Origin: Virgisporangium aurantiacum
GTDB taxonomy: Bacteria; Actinomycetota; Actinomycetes; Mycobacteriales; Micromonosporaceae
DNA: 64,000 nucleotides
Assembly: GCF_016863635.1 (NCBI RefSeq)
Contig: NZ_BOPG01000021.1
Location: 60,785-124,784 of the forward strand
Direction of reading: 5' to 3'
The notes beneath the pieces are model-generated. The model searched no databases, was not told the origin of the DNA, and saw only the letters and a list, made by a program, of their open reading frames with translations. Shown here piece after piece: positions 1 to 8,409 of the stretch (the first letter of the stretch is position 1; each line of letters opens with the position of its first letter). The translations under genes were made by a program, and so were the position numbers.

Positions 1-2107
1 TCTCTGCCTGGTGGCCGACACCGTGCTGACGCTCTCGGCGGAGCGCTCGCGCTGGTTCGGCGCCGACGCCCGCACCGTCGACGGGGTGACCAACCTCAAC
101 AGCGACCTGTACCACGCGTCGCTCGCGGGTACGGTCGAGCGCCTGCTCGCCCTGCCGTACCCGGCCGGCCCGTCGCGGTCGGCGCGTGACCTCGTGCGTG
201 GCTACGTCGAGGGGTACAACCGCTACCTCGCCGAGACCACAGTGGACGGTCTGCCCGACCCCACGTGCCGGGGTGCGGGCTGGGTGCGTCCCCTCACCGA
301 ACTCGACATCTGGCGCCGGGTCCACGAGTTCGCCACCGGTGGCGCCGACGACGTCCAGAACGCGGTCGTCGAGGCGCAGCCGCCCGGATCCACCGTGCCC
401 ACGACGGACCCCGGGCCGGAGAACGCCGGGGCCGGCGAGATCGGCAGCAACGCGTACGCGTTGGGTCGGCAGGCCACCGGCGGCGCCGGGATGCTGCTCG
501 CCAACCCGCACCTGCCGTGGCAGGGCGCCTGGCGCCTCTACCAGATGCAGCTCACGATCCCGGGTGAGCTGAACGTCAGCGGTGCCGGGCTGATGGGTAT
601 GCCGGTGATCGGCATCGGGCACAACGACCGGGTGGCGTGGACGCACACCTCGTCCACCGCGCAGACCCGCACCCTGGCCCGCCTCACCCTGACGCCCGGC
701 GACCCGCTCGGTTACGTCGTCGACGGGCGGCCGCACCGGATGCTGGCGCAGCCCGTCACCGTCACCGTGCGCGGGGCCAACGGGACGCTCAGGCCGGTGA
801 CCCGGACGCTGTACCGCACGCCCGACGGTCCACTTGCGACAGACGGACCGCTGCGCTGGACGGAGGCCAACGCCTACGTGCTGCGCGACGCCAACGCCAC
901 CAACCTGCGGGTGATCGACCAGTGGCTGGCGATGGCACGGGCGCGCACCGTCGGCGACGTGCACGCGGCCCTGACCCGACTGCAGGGGGTCCCGAGCTAC
1001 AACACGCTCGCCGCCGACTCCACCGGCGCCGCCTACTACAGCACCGTGCAGGTCGTGCCGCACGTCACCGACGACCTGCTGGCGCGGTGCTCGGTCGGTC
1101 CGGCCGGCGGCCCGATCGTGCTCGACGGCGGCCGCTCCGACTGCGGCTGGGGAAGCGATCCGGGCACGGTGGTGCCGGGGCTGCTCGGCCCGGCCCGGTT
1201 GCCGACGCTGACCCGCGCCGACCACGTGAGCAACATGAACGAGAGCCCGTGGCTGGCCAACCCGGCGGCACCGCTCACCGGGTACCCGGCGATCCTCGGC
1301 ACCGTCGGCACCCGGCGATCGGCGCGCACCCGGCTCGGTCTCGACATGATCGCCGACCGGGTCGACGGCAGCGACGGGCTCGGGCCGCCCGGGTTCAGCC
1401 TCGCGACGCTGCAGGCCACCATGCTCGGCAACCGCGTGCTCAGCGCCGAGGAGGGCCGGGCGTCCACAGTGGACCTGTGCCGGTCCCGTCCGACGCTGAC
1501 CGCGGGCGACGGGCAGCCCGTCGACGTGCGGGCCGCATGCGCCGCCCTCGCCGGGTGGAGCGGCCGGGCCGACGTCGACGCGCGCGGGGCCGTGCTGTGG
1601 GGCGCGTTCGTCACCCGCCTCACCGATTCCCGGGTCGACGCCTCGACCGTCCCCTTCGACCCGGCCGATCCGGCGCACACGCCGCGCGGCTTCGACGCGA
1701 CCCGGCCGGGCGTCGACACCGCTCTCGCCGACGCGGTGCGGATGCTGGACGTCGCGGGCATCCCGGTGGACGTGGCCCTCGGCGACGCGCAACGTTACGC
1801 GGGGGTGCCGGTGGCCGGCTGCCGCGGCAGCGACGGGTGCTTCAACGTCACCAACACCGACCGCCGCCCCGACCAGGCCGTTGGCGGCATCCGGCACGGG
1901 TCGACGTTCATCATGGCCGTCGAGCTGACGCCGGCCGGACCGCGCGCCCGCACGATCCTCACGTACGGCCAGTCGGCCGATCCGACGTCGGCGTACTTCA
2001 CCGACCAGACCCGGCTCTACGCCGCCAAGCGGTGGGTCACGGCGCGGTTCACCGAGGCCGAGATCGCCCGCGACCCGGCCCTCACCGTGCGCCGGCTCGC
2101 GCGGTAG
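1..2107 (+). CDS. Penicillin-acylase family amidohydrolase (aculeacin A / AHL acylase type), 5' end outside window
   Basis: Ntn-hydrolase that removes acyl chains from amides such as cyclic lipopeptides, penicillins or acyl-homoserine lactones; normally secreted and self-cleaved into alpha and beta chains. The open frame is entered at base 2 and the first residues already match the middle of the alpha chain (ERSRWFG, TNLNSDLYHASL), so the signal peptide and start lie upstream. The beta-chain N-terminal serine is codon 446-448 in the motif IGSNAYALG, followed by NPHLPWQG and GHNDRVAWTHTSSTAQT, which carry the usual substrate and oxyanion residues of the aculeacin A acylase group. The C-terminus (FNVTNTDRRPDQA) is intact. 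An iterated palindrome lies at 1462-1474. Substrate unknown. Confidence 0.9.
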   Translation, partial: LCLVADTVLTLSAERSRWFGADARTVDGVTNLNSDLYHASLAGTVERLLALPYPAGPSRSARDLVRGYVEGYNRYLAETTVDGLPDPTCRGAGWVRPLTELDIWRRVHEFATGGADDVQNAVVEAQPPGSTVPTTDPGPENAGAGEIGSNAYALGRQATGGAGMLLANPHLPWQGAWRLYQMQLTIPGELNVSGAGLMGMPVIGIGHNDRVAWTHTSSTAQTRTLARLTLTPGDPLGYVVDGRPHRMLAQPVTVTVRGANGTLRPVTRTLYRTPDGPLATDGPLRWTEANAYVLRDANATNLRVIDQWLAMARARTVGDVHAALTRLQGVPSYNTLAADSTGAAYYSTVQVVPHVTDDLLARCSVGPAGGPIVLDGGRSDCGWGSDPGTVVPGLLGPARLPTLTRADHVSNMNESPWLANPAAPLTGYPAILGTVGTRRSARTRLGLDMIADRVDGSDGLGPPGFSLATLQATMLGNRVLSAEEGRASTVDLCRSRPTLTAGDGQPVDVRAACAALAGWSGRADVDARGAVLWGAFVTRLTDSRVDASTVPFDPADPAHTPRGFDATRPGVDTALADAVRMLDVAGIPVDVALGDAQRYAGVPVAGCRGSDGCFNVTNTDRRPDQAVGGIRHGSTFIMAVELTPAGPRARTILTYGQSADPTSAYFTDQTRLYAAKRWVTARFTEAEIARDPALTVRRLAR
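1462..1474. repeat. Iterated palindrome, exact copy 1
   Basis: GTCCACAGTGGAC in the acylase gene, read in frame as S-T-V-D. Confidence 0.8.
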
Positions 2108-2112
2108 GGCGG

Positions 2113-2165
2113 GGAAGCGGCAGGGCAGGAAGCGGCCGAACGGGAAGCGGCGGGCGGGAAGCGGC
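2113..2165. repeat. Tandem GGAAGCGGC array
   Basis: Four copies of the 9-mer GGAAGCGGC at 2113, 2128, 2143 and 2157 (period 15, 15, 14), filling the gap between the acylase stop and the phosphoesterase. Similar purine-rich direct repeats occur at 20332-20364 and 21119-21150. No function assigned. Confidence 0.7.
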
Positions 2166-2228
2166 GGGGCGGATACGCGACCGGGCCGGGATATCGTGGG
2201 TCCCGGCCCGGTCGTCGAGGGGAGCGGC

Positions 2229-2960
2229 ATGTTCGTCATCGCGCACGTCAGCGACATCCACATCGACGGCACCGAACGGGCCACCGGCCGCACCACCCGC
2301 GTCATGGAGTATCTCCGCGGGTTCGCCGACCGGCTCGACGTCATCCTGATCACCGGTGACCTGGCCGATCACGGCGCGGAACCCGAGTACGAGGTGATCA
2401 GGCAGCTGGCCACCGCGCCGGTGCCGGTGCTGCTGTGCCCGGGCAACCACGACGCGCGCCCGCCGTACCGGAAGGCGCTGCTCGGCGAGGAGCCCGACGG
2501 GGCGCCCATCAACCGCGCGCACCGCGTCGGCGGCGTGACGTTCCTGATGGCCGACTCGTCGATTCCCGGCGACGACGCCGGGCTGCTCGACGACGCGACG
2601 CTCGCGTGGCTCGACGCCGAACTCGCCGCCGACGAGGGGCCGGCGTTCGTGTGCTTCCACCACCCGCCGGTCCCGTTGCACGATCCCGTCATCGACGAGA
2701 TCCGCATGCTGGGCGCCGACCGGCTCGCGGCCCTCGTGCGGCGGCATCCGCGGGTGGTCGCGCTCCTGTGCGGTCACGCGCACACGCCGGCGGCGACCAC
2801 GTTCGCGGGGTTGCCGCTGCTGGTCGCGCCGGGTGTGGCCTCGACGATCAAGCTGCCCTGGGAGCCCGGCCCACGCGTCGACGTCGGGTACCCGCCGGCC
2901 ATCGCGTTCCACGTGCTCGAAGACGGCCGCCTGACCACCCATTTCCGGCTGGTGGCATGA
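2229..2960 (+). CDS. Calcineurin-like metallophosphoesterase
   Basis: Predicted two-metal phosphoesterase of the CpdA/Icc-like class (cyclic nucleotide or other phosphodiester hydrolysis), cytoplasmic. The 243-residue protein has the full signature in order: HVSDIHID near residue 10, GDLAD near 48, GNHD near 75, a histidine in FHHPP and GHAHTP near 190, supplying the metal ligands. The ATG at 2229 is preceded by a strong GAGGGGAG ribosome site, preferred over longer frames. It follows a repeat-rich spacer after the acylase and is convergent with the DUF6882 gene. The natural substrate cannot be told from sequence. Confidence 0.9.
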   Translation: MFVIAHVSDIHIDGTERATGRTTRVMEYLRGFADRLDVILITGDLADHGAEPEYEVIRQLATAPVPVLLCPGNHDARPPYRKALLGEEPDGAPINRAHRVGGVTFLMADSSIPGDDAGLLDDATLAWLDAELAADEGPAFVCFHHPPVPLHDPVIDEIRMLGADRLAALVRRHPRVVALLCGHAHTPAATTFAGLPLLVAPGVASTIKLPWEPGPRVDVGYPPAIAFHVLEDGRLTTHFRLVA

Positions 2961-2966
2961 GGCGGA

Positions 2967-3683
2967 CTAGGCGGCGCCCAGGGTCGCGTTGATGCCGTCG
3001 ATCCGGCCGTCCTCGCGGAACTCGACGTCCGCGGTGAGGCGGGCGCCGGTGATCGTCAGCTTGCTCCGGTCGTCGCTGAAGACGGCGGACAGGCCGCGGC
3101 GCGCCGCGTAGCTGTACACGGCGCGGCGGTGGTTGATCATCGGCAGTTCGGCGAGGCCCTGCTGCAGGATCCGCATGACGCGGGCCGGTTCGGGCGCCGG
3201 CAGCACGAAGTCCGGGTGCTCGATGAGGAACGCGGCGCGGGTGCCGCCACCGACCTCGCCGGTGTAGTGGGTGAACACGGTGCTGAGCGTCTTCGCCGCC
3301 TCGATGAGCTGTCCGGCGACCACGTTCGGGTCGCTCGGGCTGCCGGGCAGGTCGTCGAACGGGACCTCGGGCTCGGCGAGCAGGGCCAGGTCGTGCCGGC
3401 GTCCCCAGTCACGCAGCGTCGTCGACAGCGCGACCGCGTCGGGGTGGAAACCGGACGGATTCGCCCACGCCCACAGCCACGAGCGCGGCCCCGGCGCCGC
3501 CGACCCCAACAGGTGGACGCGGGTGCAGACGCGCGGCGTTTCCCCGCTGAAACTGAACTCCGGCTTCTTCAGGTCGACGTGCCAGGAGTGCTCGCCAGCC
3601 ACCTCGCTGAGGTGGATCTGGTGCTCCAGGGAGAGCAGCGCGGCGTCGTCGACCAGGTCGGTGAACACATGAGAATCCGTCAC
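2967..3683 (-). CDS. DUF6882-family protein
   Basis: Soluble protein of about 238 residues without signal peptide. The segment SWLWAWANPSGFHPDAV resembles the WLWAWAN signature I associate with DUF6882, whose function is unknown. GTG at 3683 is taken as start; a TTG at 3701 would add six residues. It lies between the convergent phosphoesterase (6 bp gap) and a TetR gene on the same strand, 37 bp downstream of the TetR stop, so co-transcription is possible. No catalytic motif is evident. Confidence 0.6.
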   Translation of the reverse strand: MTDSHVFTDLVDDAALLSLEHQIHLSEVAGEHSWHVDLKKPEFSFSGETPRVCTRVHLLGSAAPGPRSWLWAWANPSGFHPDAVALSTTLRDWGRRHDLALLAEPEVPFDDLPGSPSDPNVVAGQLIEAAKTLSTVFTHYTGEVGGGTRAAFLIEHPDFVLPAPEPARVMRILQQGLAELPMINHRRAVYSYAARRGLSAVFSDDRSKLTITGARLTADVEFREDGRIDGINATLGAA

Positions 3684-3720
3684 GTTGAGCGACCCTAGCA
3701 AGGCGCGGCTACCCCGAAAA

Positions 3721-4464
3721 CTACCCGAAAAGGGTGGCCGCCACGATCTCCCATTCGGTGACGAGGTCGGTGCCCCCGGGATCGCGGAGCCACTGGATCT
3801 GCAGGCCGTCCATCAAGGCCATCACCTGGCGGGCGAGCGACCCCGGCCGGTCGCTGACGCCGGCGGCGAGCGCCGTGAACACCGCCAGCGTGTGCTCCTG
3901 CCGCGCCGCGAAGTACGAATGCGCGGGGTGGCCCGGCGCCAGCGACTCGGCCTCGAGCACGGCGAACAACCGGACGATCTCCGGCTGCCCCGCGTTGCGC
4001 CGCACCAGCGCCGCGCACAGCCGCCGCAGATCGACCCCCGCCGGAAGCGCGCCAGCCCCCGGCTCGGCGCCAGCCCCCGGCTCGGCGCCAGCCCCCGGCT
4101 CGGCGTCAGGCCGCAACGCAGCGCCAGACCCCAACCCGGCGCCAGGCCCCAGCCCGGCGCCAAACCCCAACCCGGCGTCAGGCCGCAACGCAGCGCCAGG
4201 CCCCAGCCCGGCGACGAGCCCCAACTCGGTGACGAGCGCGTCGGCGTCGGCCGCGTCGCGGTGGTCGAGCACGGCCAGCAGCAGCCCGTCCTTCGAGCCC
4301 ACATGATGCAGCAGGCCGGGCACGGTGAGGCCGCACTCGTCGGCGACATCCTGCATCGAGAGGCCCCAGAACCCCCGCTCGGCGATGAGCCGCGTGGTGA
4401 CCCCGATGATCTGGCGACGCCGCTCGGCGGCCGGCTTCCGTGCCCTTGCCGTGCCCCGGTTCAC
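3721..4464 (-). CDS. TetR-family repressor with an 18-bp repeat insertion
   Basis: DNA-binding repressor; the HTH spans about residues 13-60 (ERRRQIIGVTTRLIAERGF ... LTVPGLLHHVGSKDGLLLAV). Between the HTH and the ligand-binding core sit 60 residues encoded by ten 18-bp units (4049-4228), reading as EPGAGA, ALRPDA and GLGPGA hexads. Without them the protein is about 187 residues, a normal TetR length, so the core appears intact. GTG 4464 has a TAATCT box (4471-4476) 6 nt upstream, suggesting a leaderless transcript. It is divergent from the GH3 glucosidase, with operator-like DNA between them, so it probably represses that gene and itself in response to a sugar or glycoside ligand (inference). 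Confidence 0.9.
   Translation of the reverse strand: MNRGTARARKPAAERRRQIIGVTTRLIAERGFWGLSMQDVADECGLTVPGLLHHVGSKDGLLLAVLDHRDAADADALVTELGLVAGLGPGAALRPDAGLGFGAGLGPGAGLGSGAALRPDAEPGAGAEPGAGAEPGAGALPAGVDLRRLCAALVRRNAGQPEIVRLFAVLEAESLAPGHPAHSYFAARQEHTLAVFTALAAGVSDRPGSLARQVMALMDGLQIQWLRDPGGTDLVTEWEIVAATLFG
4049..4228. repeat. Ten in-frame 18-bp repeats inside tetR
   Basis: Ten consecutive 18-bp units starting at 4049 and then every 18 bases, consensus GCGCCAGNCCCCNNCNCG. The first three are identical; two later units (4103 and 4175) are the identical variant beginning GCGTCAGGCC. All keep the TetR frame. Confidence 0.95.
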
Positions 4465-4470
4465 CTGGCT

Positions 4471-4476
4471 AGATTA
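4471..4476 (-). promoter_or_regulatory. -10 box of tetR (leaderless)
   Basis: Minus-strand TAATCT ending 6 nt before the GTG start, which places transcription start at or next to the start codon. Confidence 0.5.
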
Positions 4477-4480
4477 CCGC

Positions 4481-4500
4481 TACCTACTAGGTACTAGGTA
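4481..4500. promoter_or_regulatory. TetR operator between tetR and GH3
   Basis: TACCTACTAGGTA (4481-4493) is a perfect 6+1+6 palindrome, and the 20-bp stretch to 4500 is 16/20 symmetric with direct repeats of ACTAGGTA. AT-rich against a GC-rich background and placed between divergent starts, it fits a TetR dimer site covering both promoters. Confidence 0.65.
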
Positions 4501-4510
4501 AGGACGTTCG

Positions 4511-6715
4511 ATGCTGTCCAGCGCCGAGCAGGCCGCGCTCACCAGCGGCACCGACATGTGGCACACCACGGCCGTCGCCGACATCCCGTCGATCACGCTG
4601 ACCGACGGGCCGCACGGCGTGCGCAAGCAGGCCGCCGACGCCAAGGACCTGATCACCGGCGAACCGGCGACGTGTTTCCCGCCGGCGGTCGCGCTCGGGT
4701 CCAGCTGGGACCCCGACCTGGTGCACCGGGTCGGCGTGGCGCTGGGCGAGGAGGCCCGCGCGATGGGCGTGGCGGTGCTGCTCGGCCCGGGCATCAACCT
4801 CAAGCGCAGCCCGCTCGGCGGGCGCAACTTCGAGTATTACGCGGAAGACCCGTTGCTCACCGGGATCCTGGCCGTCGAGTGGGTGAAGGGCCTGCAGAGC
4901 ACGGGCGTCGGCGCGTCGCTGAAGCACTTCGCGGTGAACAGCCAGGAGACCGACCGCATGCGGGTCAGCGCCGACGTCGACGAGCGGACGCTGCGCGAGT
5001 TGTACCTGCGCGCGTTCCAGCGGGTCGTGCACGAGGCGCAACCGTGGACGGTCATGTGCGCGTACAACCGTGTCAATGGCGTCTTCGCGTCGGAGCACCA
5101 CTGGCTGCTCACCGAGGTGCTGCGCGGCGAGTGGGGCTTCGAGGGCGTCGTGGTCTCCGACTGGGGCGCGGTGGTCGACCGCGTCGCGGCCGTGGCCGCC
5201 GGCCTGGACCTCACCATGCCCGGCCCCGACGAGGCCGGCGACGCGGCACTGGCACAGGCCATAGTGGACGGTCGGCTCGACCCCGCCGCGCTCGACACCT
5301 CCGCCGCGCGGGTGCGCGCGCTCGTGGCGAAGGCGGTGGCGCACGCCGCTCCGGACGCCACCTACGACGAGGCCGCCCACCACGCGCTCGCCCGTGAGGC
5401 GGCCGGACGCTCGGTCGTGCTGCTGCGCAACGAGGGCGGGCTGCTGCCACTGTCCACATCGGACACCTCGATCGCGGTGATCGGCGAGATCGCGCACACG
5501 CCGCGCTACCAGGGTGGCGGGAGTTCACAGATCACGCCGACCCGGCTCGACGACGCGCTGTCCGAGATCAGGAAGCTCACGTCGGCACCGGTGACGTTCG
5601 CTCCCGGCTACGCGGTCGACGGCACCGCCGACGACGCGCTCGCCGCCGAGGCCGTCGAGACGGCCGGCGGCGCCGACGTCGCGGTGGTGTTCATCGGGAC
5701 GGCGCACGAGACCGAGGGCGCCGACCGCGACGGCATCGACCTGCCGGCCGGACAACTGGCGCTGGTCGAGCGCGTGGTGGCGGCGAACCCGCGCACGGTC
5801 GTCGTGCTCTCCAACGGCGCCGTCGTGCGCACCACGCCGTGGGACCGCACGGTGCCCGCGCTCGTCGAGGGCTGGCTGCTCGGCCAGGCCGGCGGTGGCG
5901 CGCTCGCCGACGTGCTGTTCGGTGTGGTCAACCCGTCGGGCCGGCTGGCCGAGACGATTCCGCACGCGCTCGCCGACCATCCGTCCTATCTGGACTTCCC
6001 CGGCGAGGCCGGGCACGTGCGCTACGGCGAGGGCATCCACGCCGGCTACCGCGGGTTCGACGCGCGCGAGCAGGACGTCGCCTACCCGTTCGGCTTCGGC
6101 CTGTCGTACACCACGTTCGCGTACGGCGACGCGTCGGCGTCCACTGTGGACGGCGGGATCGAGGTGCGCGTCCCGGTCACCAACACCGGCGACCGCGACG
6201 GGCGGGAGGTCGTCCAGGTGTACGCGGGCCTGCCGACGTCCCGGGTGCGGCGGGCACCCCGGGAACTGAAGGGGTTCGCCAACGTCGCGATCGCGGCCGG
6301 CGAGACGGTCGAGGTGGTCGTCGCCATCCCGCGCGACGACCTGGCCTACTGGGACCCGTGGCTGAAGCGCTGGGCGGTGGAGGGCGGCGGGTACGTGCTC
6401 GCCGTCGGCGCGTCGTCGCGCGACGTGCGCACCACCGTCACCGTGCAGGTCGACGGCGACGACACCCGCCGGCCGCTGACGGCCGACTCCACGCTCGGGG
6501 AGTGGCTGGAGGACCCGAAGGGGGTCGAGGTGCTCATGGGCGCGTGGGCGGCGGCAACCGGCGGCGACGGCGACGACAAGCGGGCGTCGGCCCTGGCCGA
6601 TCCGCAGATCTTCACGTTCCTCGCCAGCCTGCCGCTGCAGCGGCTCACCGCGTTCGCGGGCGACGAGTTCGACGCCGACGCCATCGCCCGGTTGGTGGCC
6701 GCGGCCAACGCTTGA
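4511..6715 (+). CDS. Glycoside hydrolase family 3 beta-glucosidase
   Basis: Predicted intracellular exo-acting beta-glucosidase (or related beta-glycosidase). The 734-residue protein has the three GH3 parts: N-terminal TIM-like domain (ITLTDGPHGVRKQ; SLKHFAVNSQETDRM) with the nucleophile Asp217 in VVSDWGAVVDR, an alpha/beta sandwich (about 300-540, RSVVLLRNEGGLLPL), and a fibronectin-III-like C-terminal domain (VTNTGDRDGREVVQVY). No signal peptide. ATG 4511 has an AAGGA site 7 nt upstream. Divergent from the TetR gene and probably controlled by it. An exact iterated palindrome is at 6139-6151. Confidence 0.93.
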   Translation: MLSSAEQAALTSGTDMWHTTAVADIPSITLTDGPHGVRKQAADAKDLITGEPATCFPPAVALGSSWDPDLVHRVGVALGEEARAMGVAVLLGPGINLKRSPLGGRNFEYYAEDPLLTGILAVEWVKGLQSTGVGASLKHFAVNSQETDRMRVSADVDERTLRELYLRAFQRVVHEAQPWTVMCAYNRVNGVFASEHHWLLTEVLRGEWGFEGVVVSDWGAVVDRVAAVAAGLDLTMPGPDEAGDAALAQAIVDGRLDPAALDTSAARVRALVAKAVAHAAPDATYDEAAHHALAREAAGRSVVLLRNEGGLLPLSTSDTSIAVIGEIAHTPRYQGGGSSQITPTRLDDALSEIRKLTSAPVTFAPGYAVDGTADDALAAEAVETAGGADVAVVFIGTAHETEGADRDGIDLPAGQLALVERVVAANPRTVVVLSNGAVVRTTPWDRTVPALVEGWLLGQAGGGALADVLFGVVNPSGRLAETIPHALADHPSYLDFPGEAGHVRYGEGIHAGYRGFDAREQDVAYPFGFGLSYTTFAYGDASASTVDGGIEVRVPVTNTGDRDGREVVQVYAGLPTSRVRRAPRELKGFANVAIAAGETVEVVVAIPRDDLAYWDPWLKRWAVEGGGYVLAVGASSRDVRTTVTVQVDGDDTRRPLTADSTLGEWLEDPKGVEVLMGAWAAATGGDGDDKRASALADPQIFTFLASLPLQRLTAFAGDEFDADAIARLVAAANA
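6139..6151. repeat. Iterated palindrome, exact copy 2
   Basis: GTCCACTGTGGAC in the GH3 gene, read as S-T-V-D. Confidence 0.8.
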
Positions 6716-6742
6716 CCTCAACCTCTGTTGAGGTACCAGACT
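6712..6742 (+). promoter_or_regulatory. MerR/SoxR-type promoter-operator of the quinone oxidoreductase
   Basis: -35 TTGACC (6712-6717) and -10 CAGACT (6737-6742) are separated by 19 bp, the long spacing typical of MerR-activated promoters. The spacer holds a perfect 8-bp inverted repeat ACCTCAAC / GTTGAGGT (6715-6722, 6727-6734) like the CCTCAA...TTGAGG sites of SoxR-type regulators. The -10 ends 7 nt before the ATG, so the mRNA is probably leaderless. No merR gene is in this window. Confidence 0.75.
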
Positions 6743-6749
6743 CCCCGGT

Positions 6750-7715
6750 ATGCGTGCGATTCAGGTGTCCTCGTTCGGCGGTCCCGAGGTGCTGGTGCCG
6801 GTCGACCTGCCCGACCCCACGCCGGGGCCGGGTCAGGTCGTGGTCGGCCTGGCCGCGGCCGACGTGATCTTCCTCGACACGTTGCTGCGTTCCGGTTGGG
6901 GGCGCGACTTCTTCCCGATGCCGATGCCCTACGTCCCCGGCCACGGCGGGGCGGGCACGGTGCTGCGGACCGGCGACGGCGTCGACCCCGCCTGGACCGG
7001 CCGGCGGGTGCTGGCCCGGATCCCGAACGGCGGCTACGCCGAGCAGGCGGTGGCCGACCTCGACCGGATCGCGCCGGTGCCCGACGGCATCCCGTTCGAG
7101 GTGGCGGCCGCGCTGCTGCACGACGGCGTCACCGCAATGAGCCTCGACCGGCTCGGCATGCCCGAGAAGAACGAGTGGGTGCTGGTCACGGCGGCGGCGG
7201 GCGGCGCCGGGACGCTGCTGGTCCAACTCGCCGTCGCGGCCGGCGCACGGGTGGTCGCGGCCGCGTCGACCGAAGCGAAGCGGACGCTGGCCGGCACGCT
7301 CGGCGCCGAGGTCACCGTCGACTACACCCGCCCGGGCTGGATCGACGAGGTCCGGTCGGCCACCGGCGGTGGCGCGCACCTGGTCTACGACGGCGCCGGC
7401 GGGAAGCTGGGAACGTCCACAGTGGACGCGGTCGCGGACGGCGGCCGGTTCGTCACGTTCGGCACCGCCGACGGCTTCGCCGCGCCCGACGCCGGCACCC
7501 TGGCGCGCCGGGGCATCCGCCTGATCGAGCCGCTGAAGGCCGGGCCTCCCCCGAACTCCGTGATGCGGGAACTGCTGGCGGACGCCCTGGAGCGGGCCGC
7601 CGACGGAAGCCTGCGGCCGGTGATCGGCGCCACGCGTCCGCTGTCCGACGCCGCGGGCGCCCACCGCGCGCTGGCGGACCGGTCCGTGGCCGGGAAGTCG
7701 CTGCTCATCCCGTGA
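6750..7715 (+). CDS. Zinc-type dehydrogenase / NAD(P)H:quinone oxidoreductase (MDR family)
   Basis: Medium-chain dehydrogenase/reductase of the quinone oxidoreductase branch, 321 residues, cytoplasmic; reduces quinones or enones with NADPH. The N-terminal GroES-like domain contains YVPGHGGAGTV; the Rossmann domain has the nucleotide loop AAAGGAGTLLVQLA near residues 148-162. The structural-zinc cysteines of alcohol dehydrogenases are absent, as in QOR. No ribosome site; the start abuts a MerR-type promoter, suggesting induction by redox-cycling or electrophilic compounds. Its 3' end overlaps the convergent secreted protein gene by 11 bp. An exact iterated palindrome is at 7415. Confidence 0.9.
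   Translation: MRAIQVSSFGGPEVLVPVDLPDPTPGPGQVVVGLAAADVIFLDTLLRSGWGRDFFPMPMPYVPGHGGAGTVLRTGDGVDPAWTGRRVLARIPNGGYAEQAVADLDRIAPVPDGIPFEVAAALLHDGVTAMSLDRLGMPEKNEWVLVTAAAGGAGTLLVQLAVAAGARVVAAASTEAKRTLAGTLGAEVTVDYTRPGWIDEVRSATGGGAHLVYDGAGGKLGTSTVDAVADGGRFVTFGTADGFAAPDAGTLARRGIRLIEPLKAGPPPNSVMRELLADALERAADGSLRPVIGATRPLSDAAGAHRALADRSVAGKSLLIP
7415..7427. repeat. Iterated palindrome, exact copy 3
   Basis: GTCCACAGTGGAC in the quinone oxidoreductase gene, read as S-T-V-D. Confidence 0.8.
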
Positions 7716-8274
7716 CGACGCGCGTGTAGCGGCGGGCCTGGTAGGCGGAGTTCGGGCGGCCGTCGAGCGTCTCCTTGTCGATCGACGCGTGCGTCACGTG
7801 CCGCGCCGTCGTCGGCCCGAGCGAGTAGTAGCTGAAGTGGACGCGGTCGGGCTCCCACCGGTCGAACAGGATCACGTGCGCCGACGCGTCCAGGAGGATG
7901 TCGCCCGGAGCGAGGTCCGGCCGGCGGATCGGTGTGGACACGGTCGGCAGGGTGCCGGTCCAGGGGTCGGAGCCGAGGTGCCAGGCCATGGCGACGAGGC
8001 CCGCGCAGTCGCGCCGGTAGACGCGGGAGTTCCCCACGTCGGGGAAGAGGTCGGTCGGGCTGTACGGGACATCGACCCATGACTCCGCGCGGTCGACGAT
8101 CTCCGCCCGGGTGATCGGCCCGTCGATCGCCGACGCCACGCCGCCCCGCGTCGGCGTGACGGCGACCTCGGCCGGGGTGACGGCACGCGCGGGGGAGCCG
8201 ACCTCGACGCCGGTGACGGCGCCCGCCAGCGCGAGGGCGAGTGCGAGCCCGGCCCGGGTGAGGTTCCTCCGCAT
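7705..8274 (-). CDS. Secreted NlpC/P60-like protein
   Basis: Exported protein of 189 residues with a clear signal peptide (MRRNLTRAGLALALALAGA, cleavage likely after SPARA near residue 31). The mature part has YRRDCAGLVAMAWHL (candidate nucleophile Cys near 89) and ASAHVILFDRW (His near 133), the Cys-His arrangement of papain-like NlpC/P60 or CHAP folds, so a cell-wall peptidase or amidase is plausible. Sequence outside these motifs does not match a subfamily I know. Overlaps the convergent oxidoreductase by 11 bp. Confidence 0.65.
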   Translation of the reverse strand: MRRNLTRAGLALALALAGAVTGVEVGSPARAVTPAEVAVTPTRGGVASAIDGPITRAEIVDRAESWVDVPYSPTDLFPDVGNSRVYRRDCAGLVAMAWHLGSDPWTGTLPTVSTPIRRPDLAPGDILLDASAHVILFDRWEPDRVHFSYYSLGPTTARHVTHASIDKETLDGRPNSAYQARRYTRVVTG

Positions 8275-8409
8275 GGACCGAAGCGTCGCCGCGGGTGCTG
8301 AACCTTTTCTGCAAGAGCGCCAGTAATTGATCTACAGCGGTCTTCAGGCCGCCGGACGCCGGGGCGTAGTCTTCGCAGGATCGGGCATCTGCGGCAGGAC
8401 GGCGGTGGG

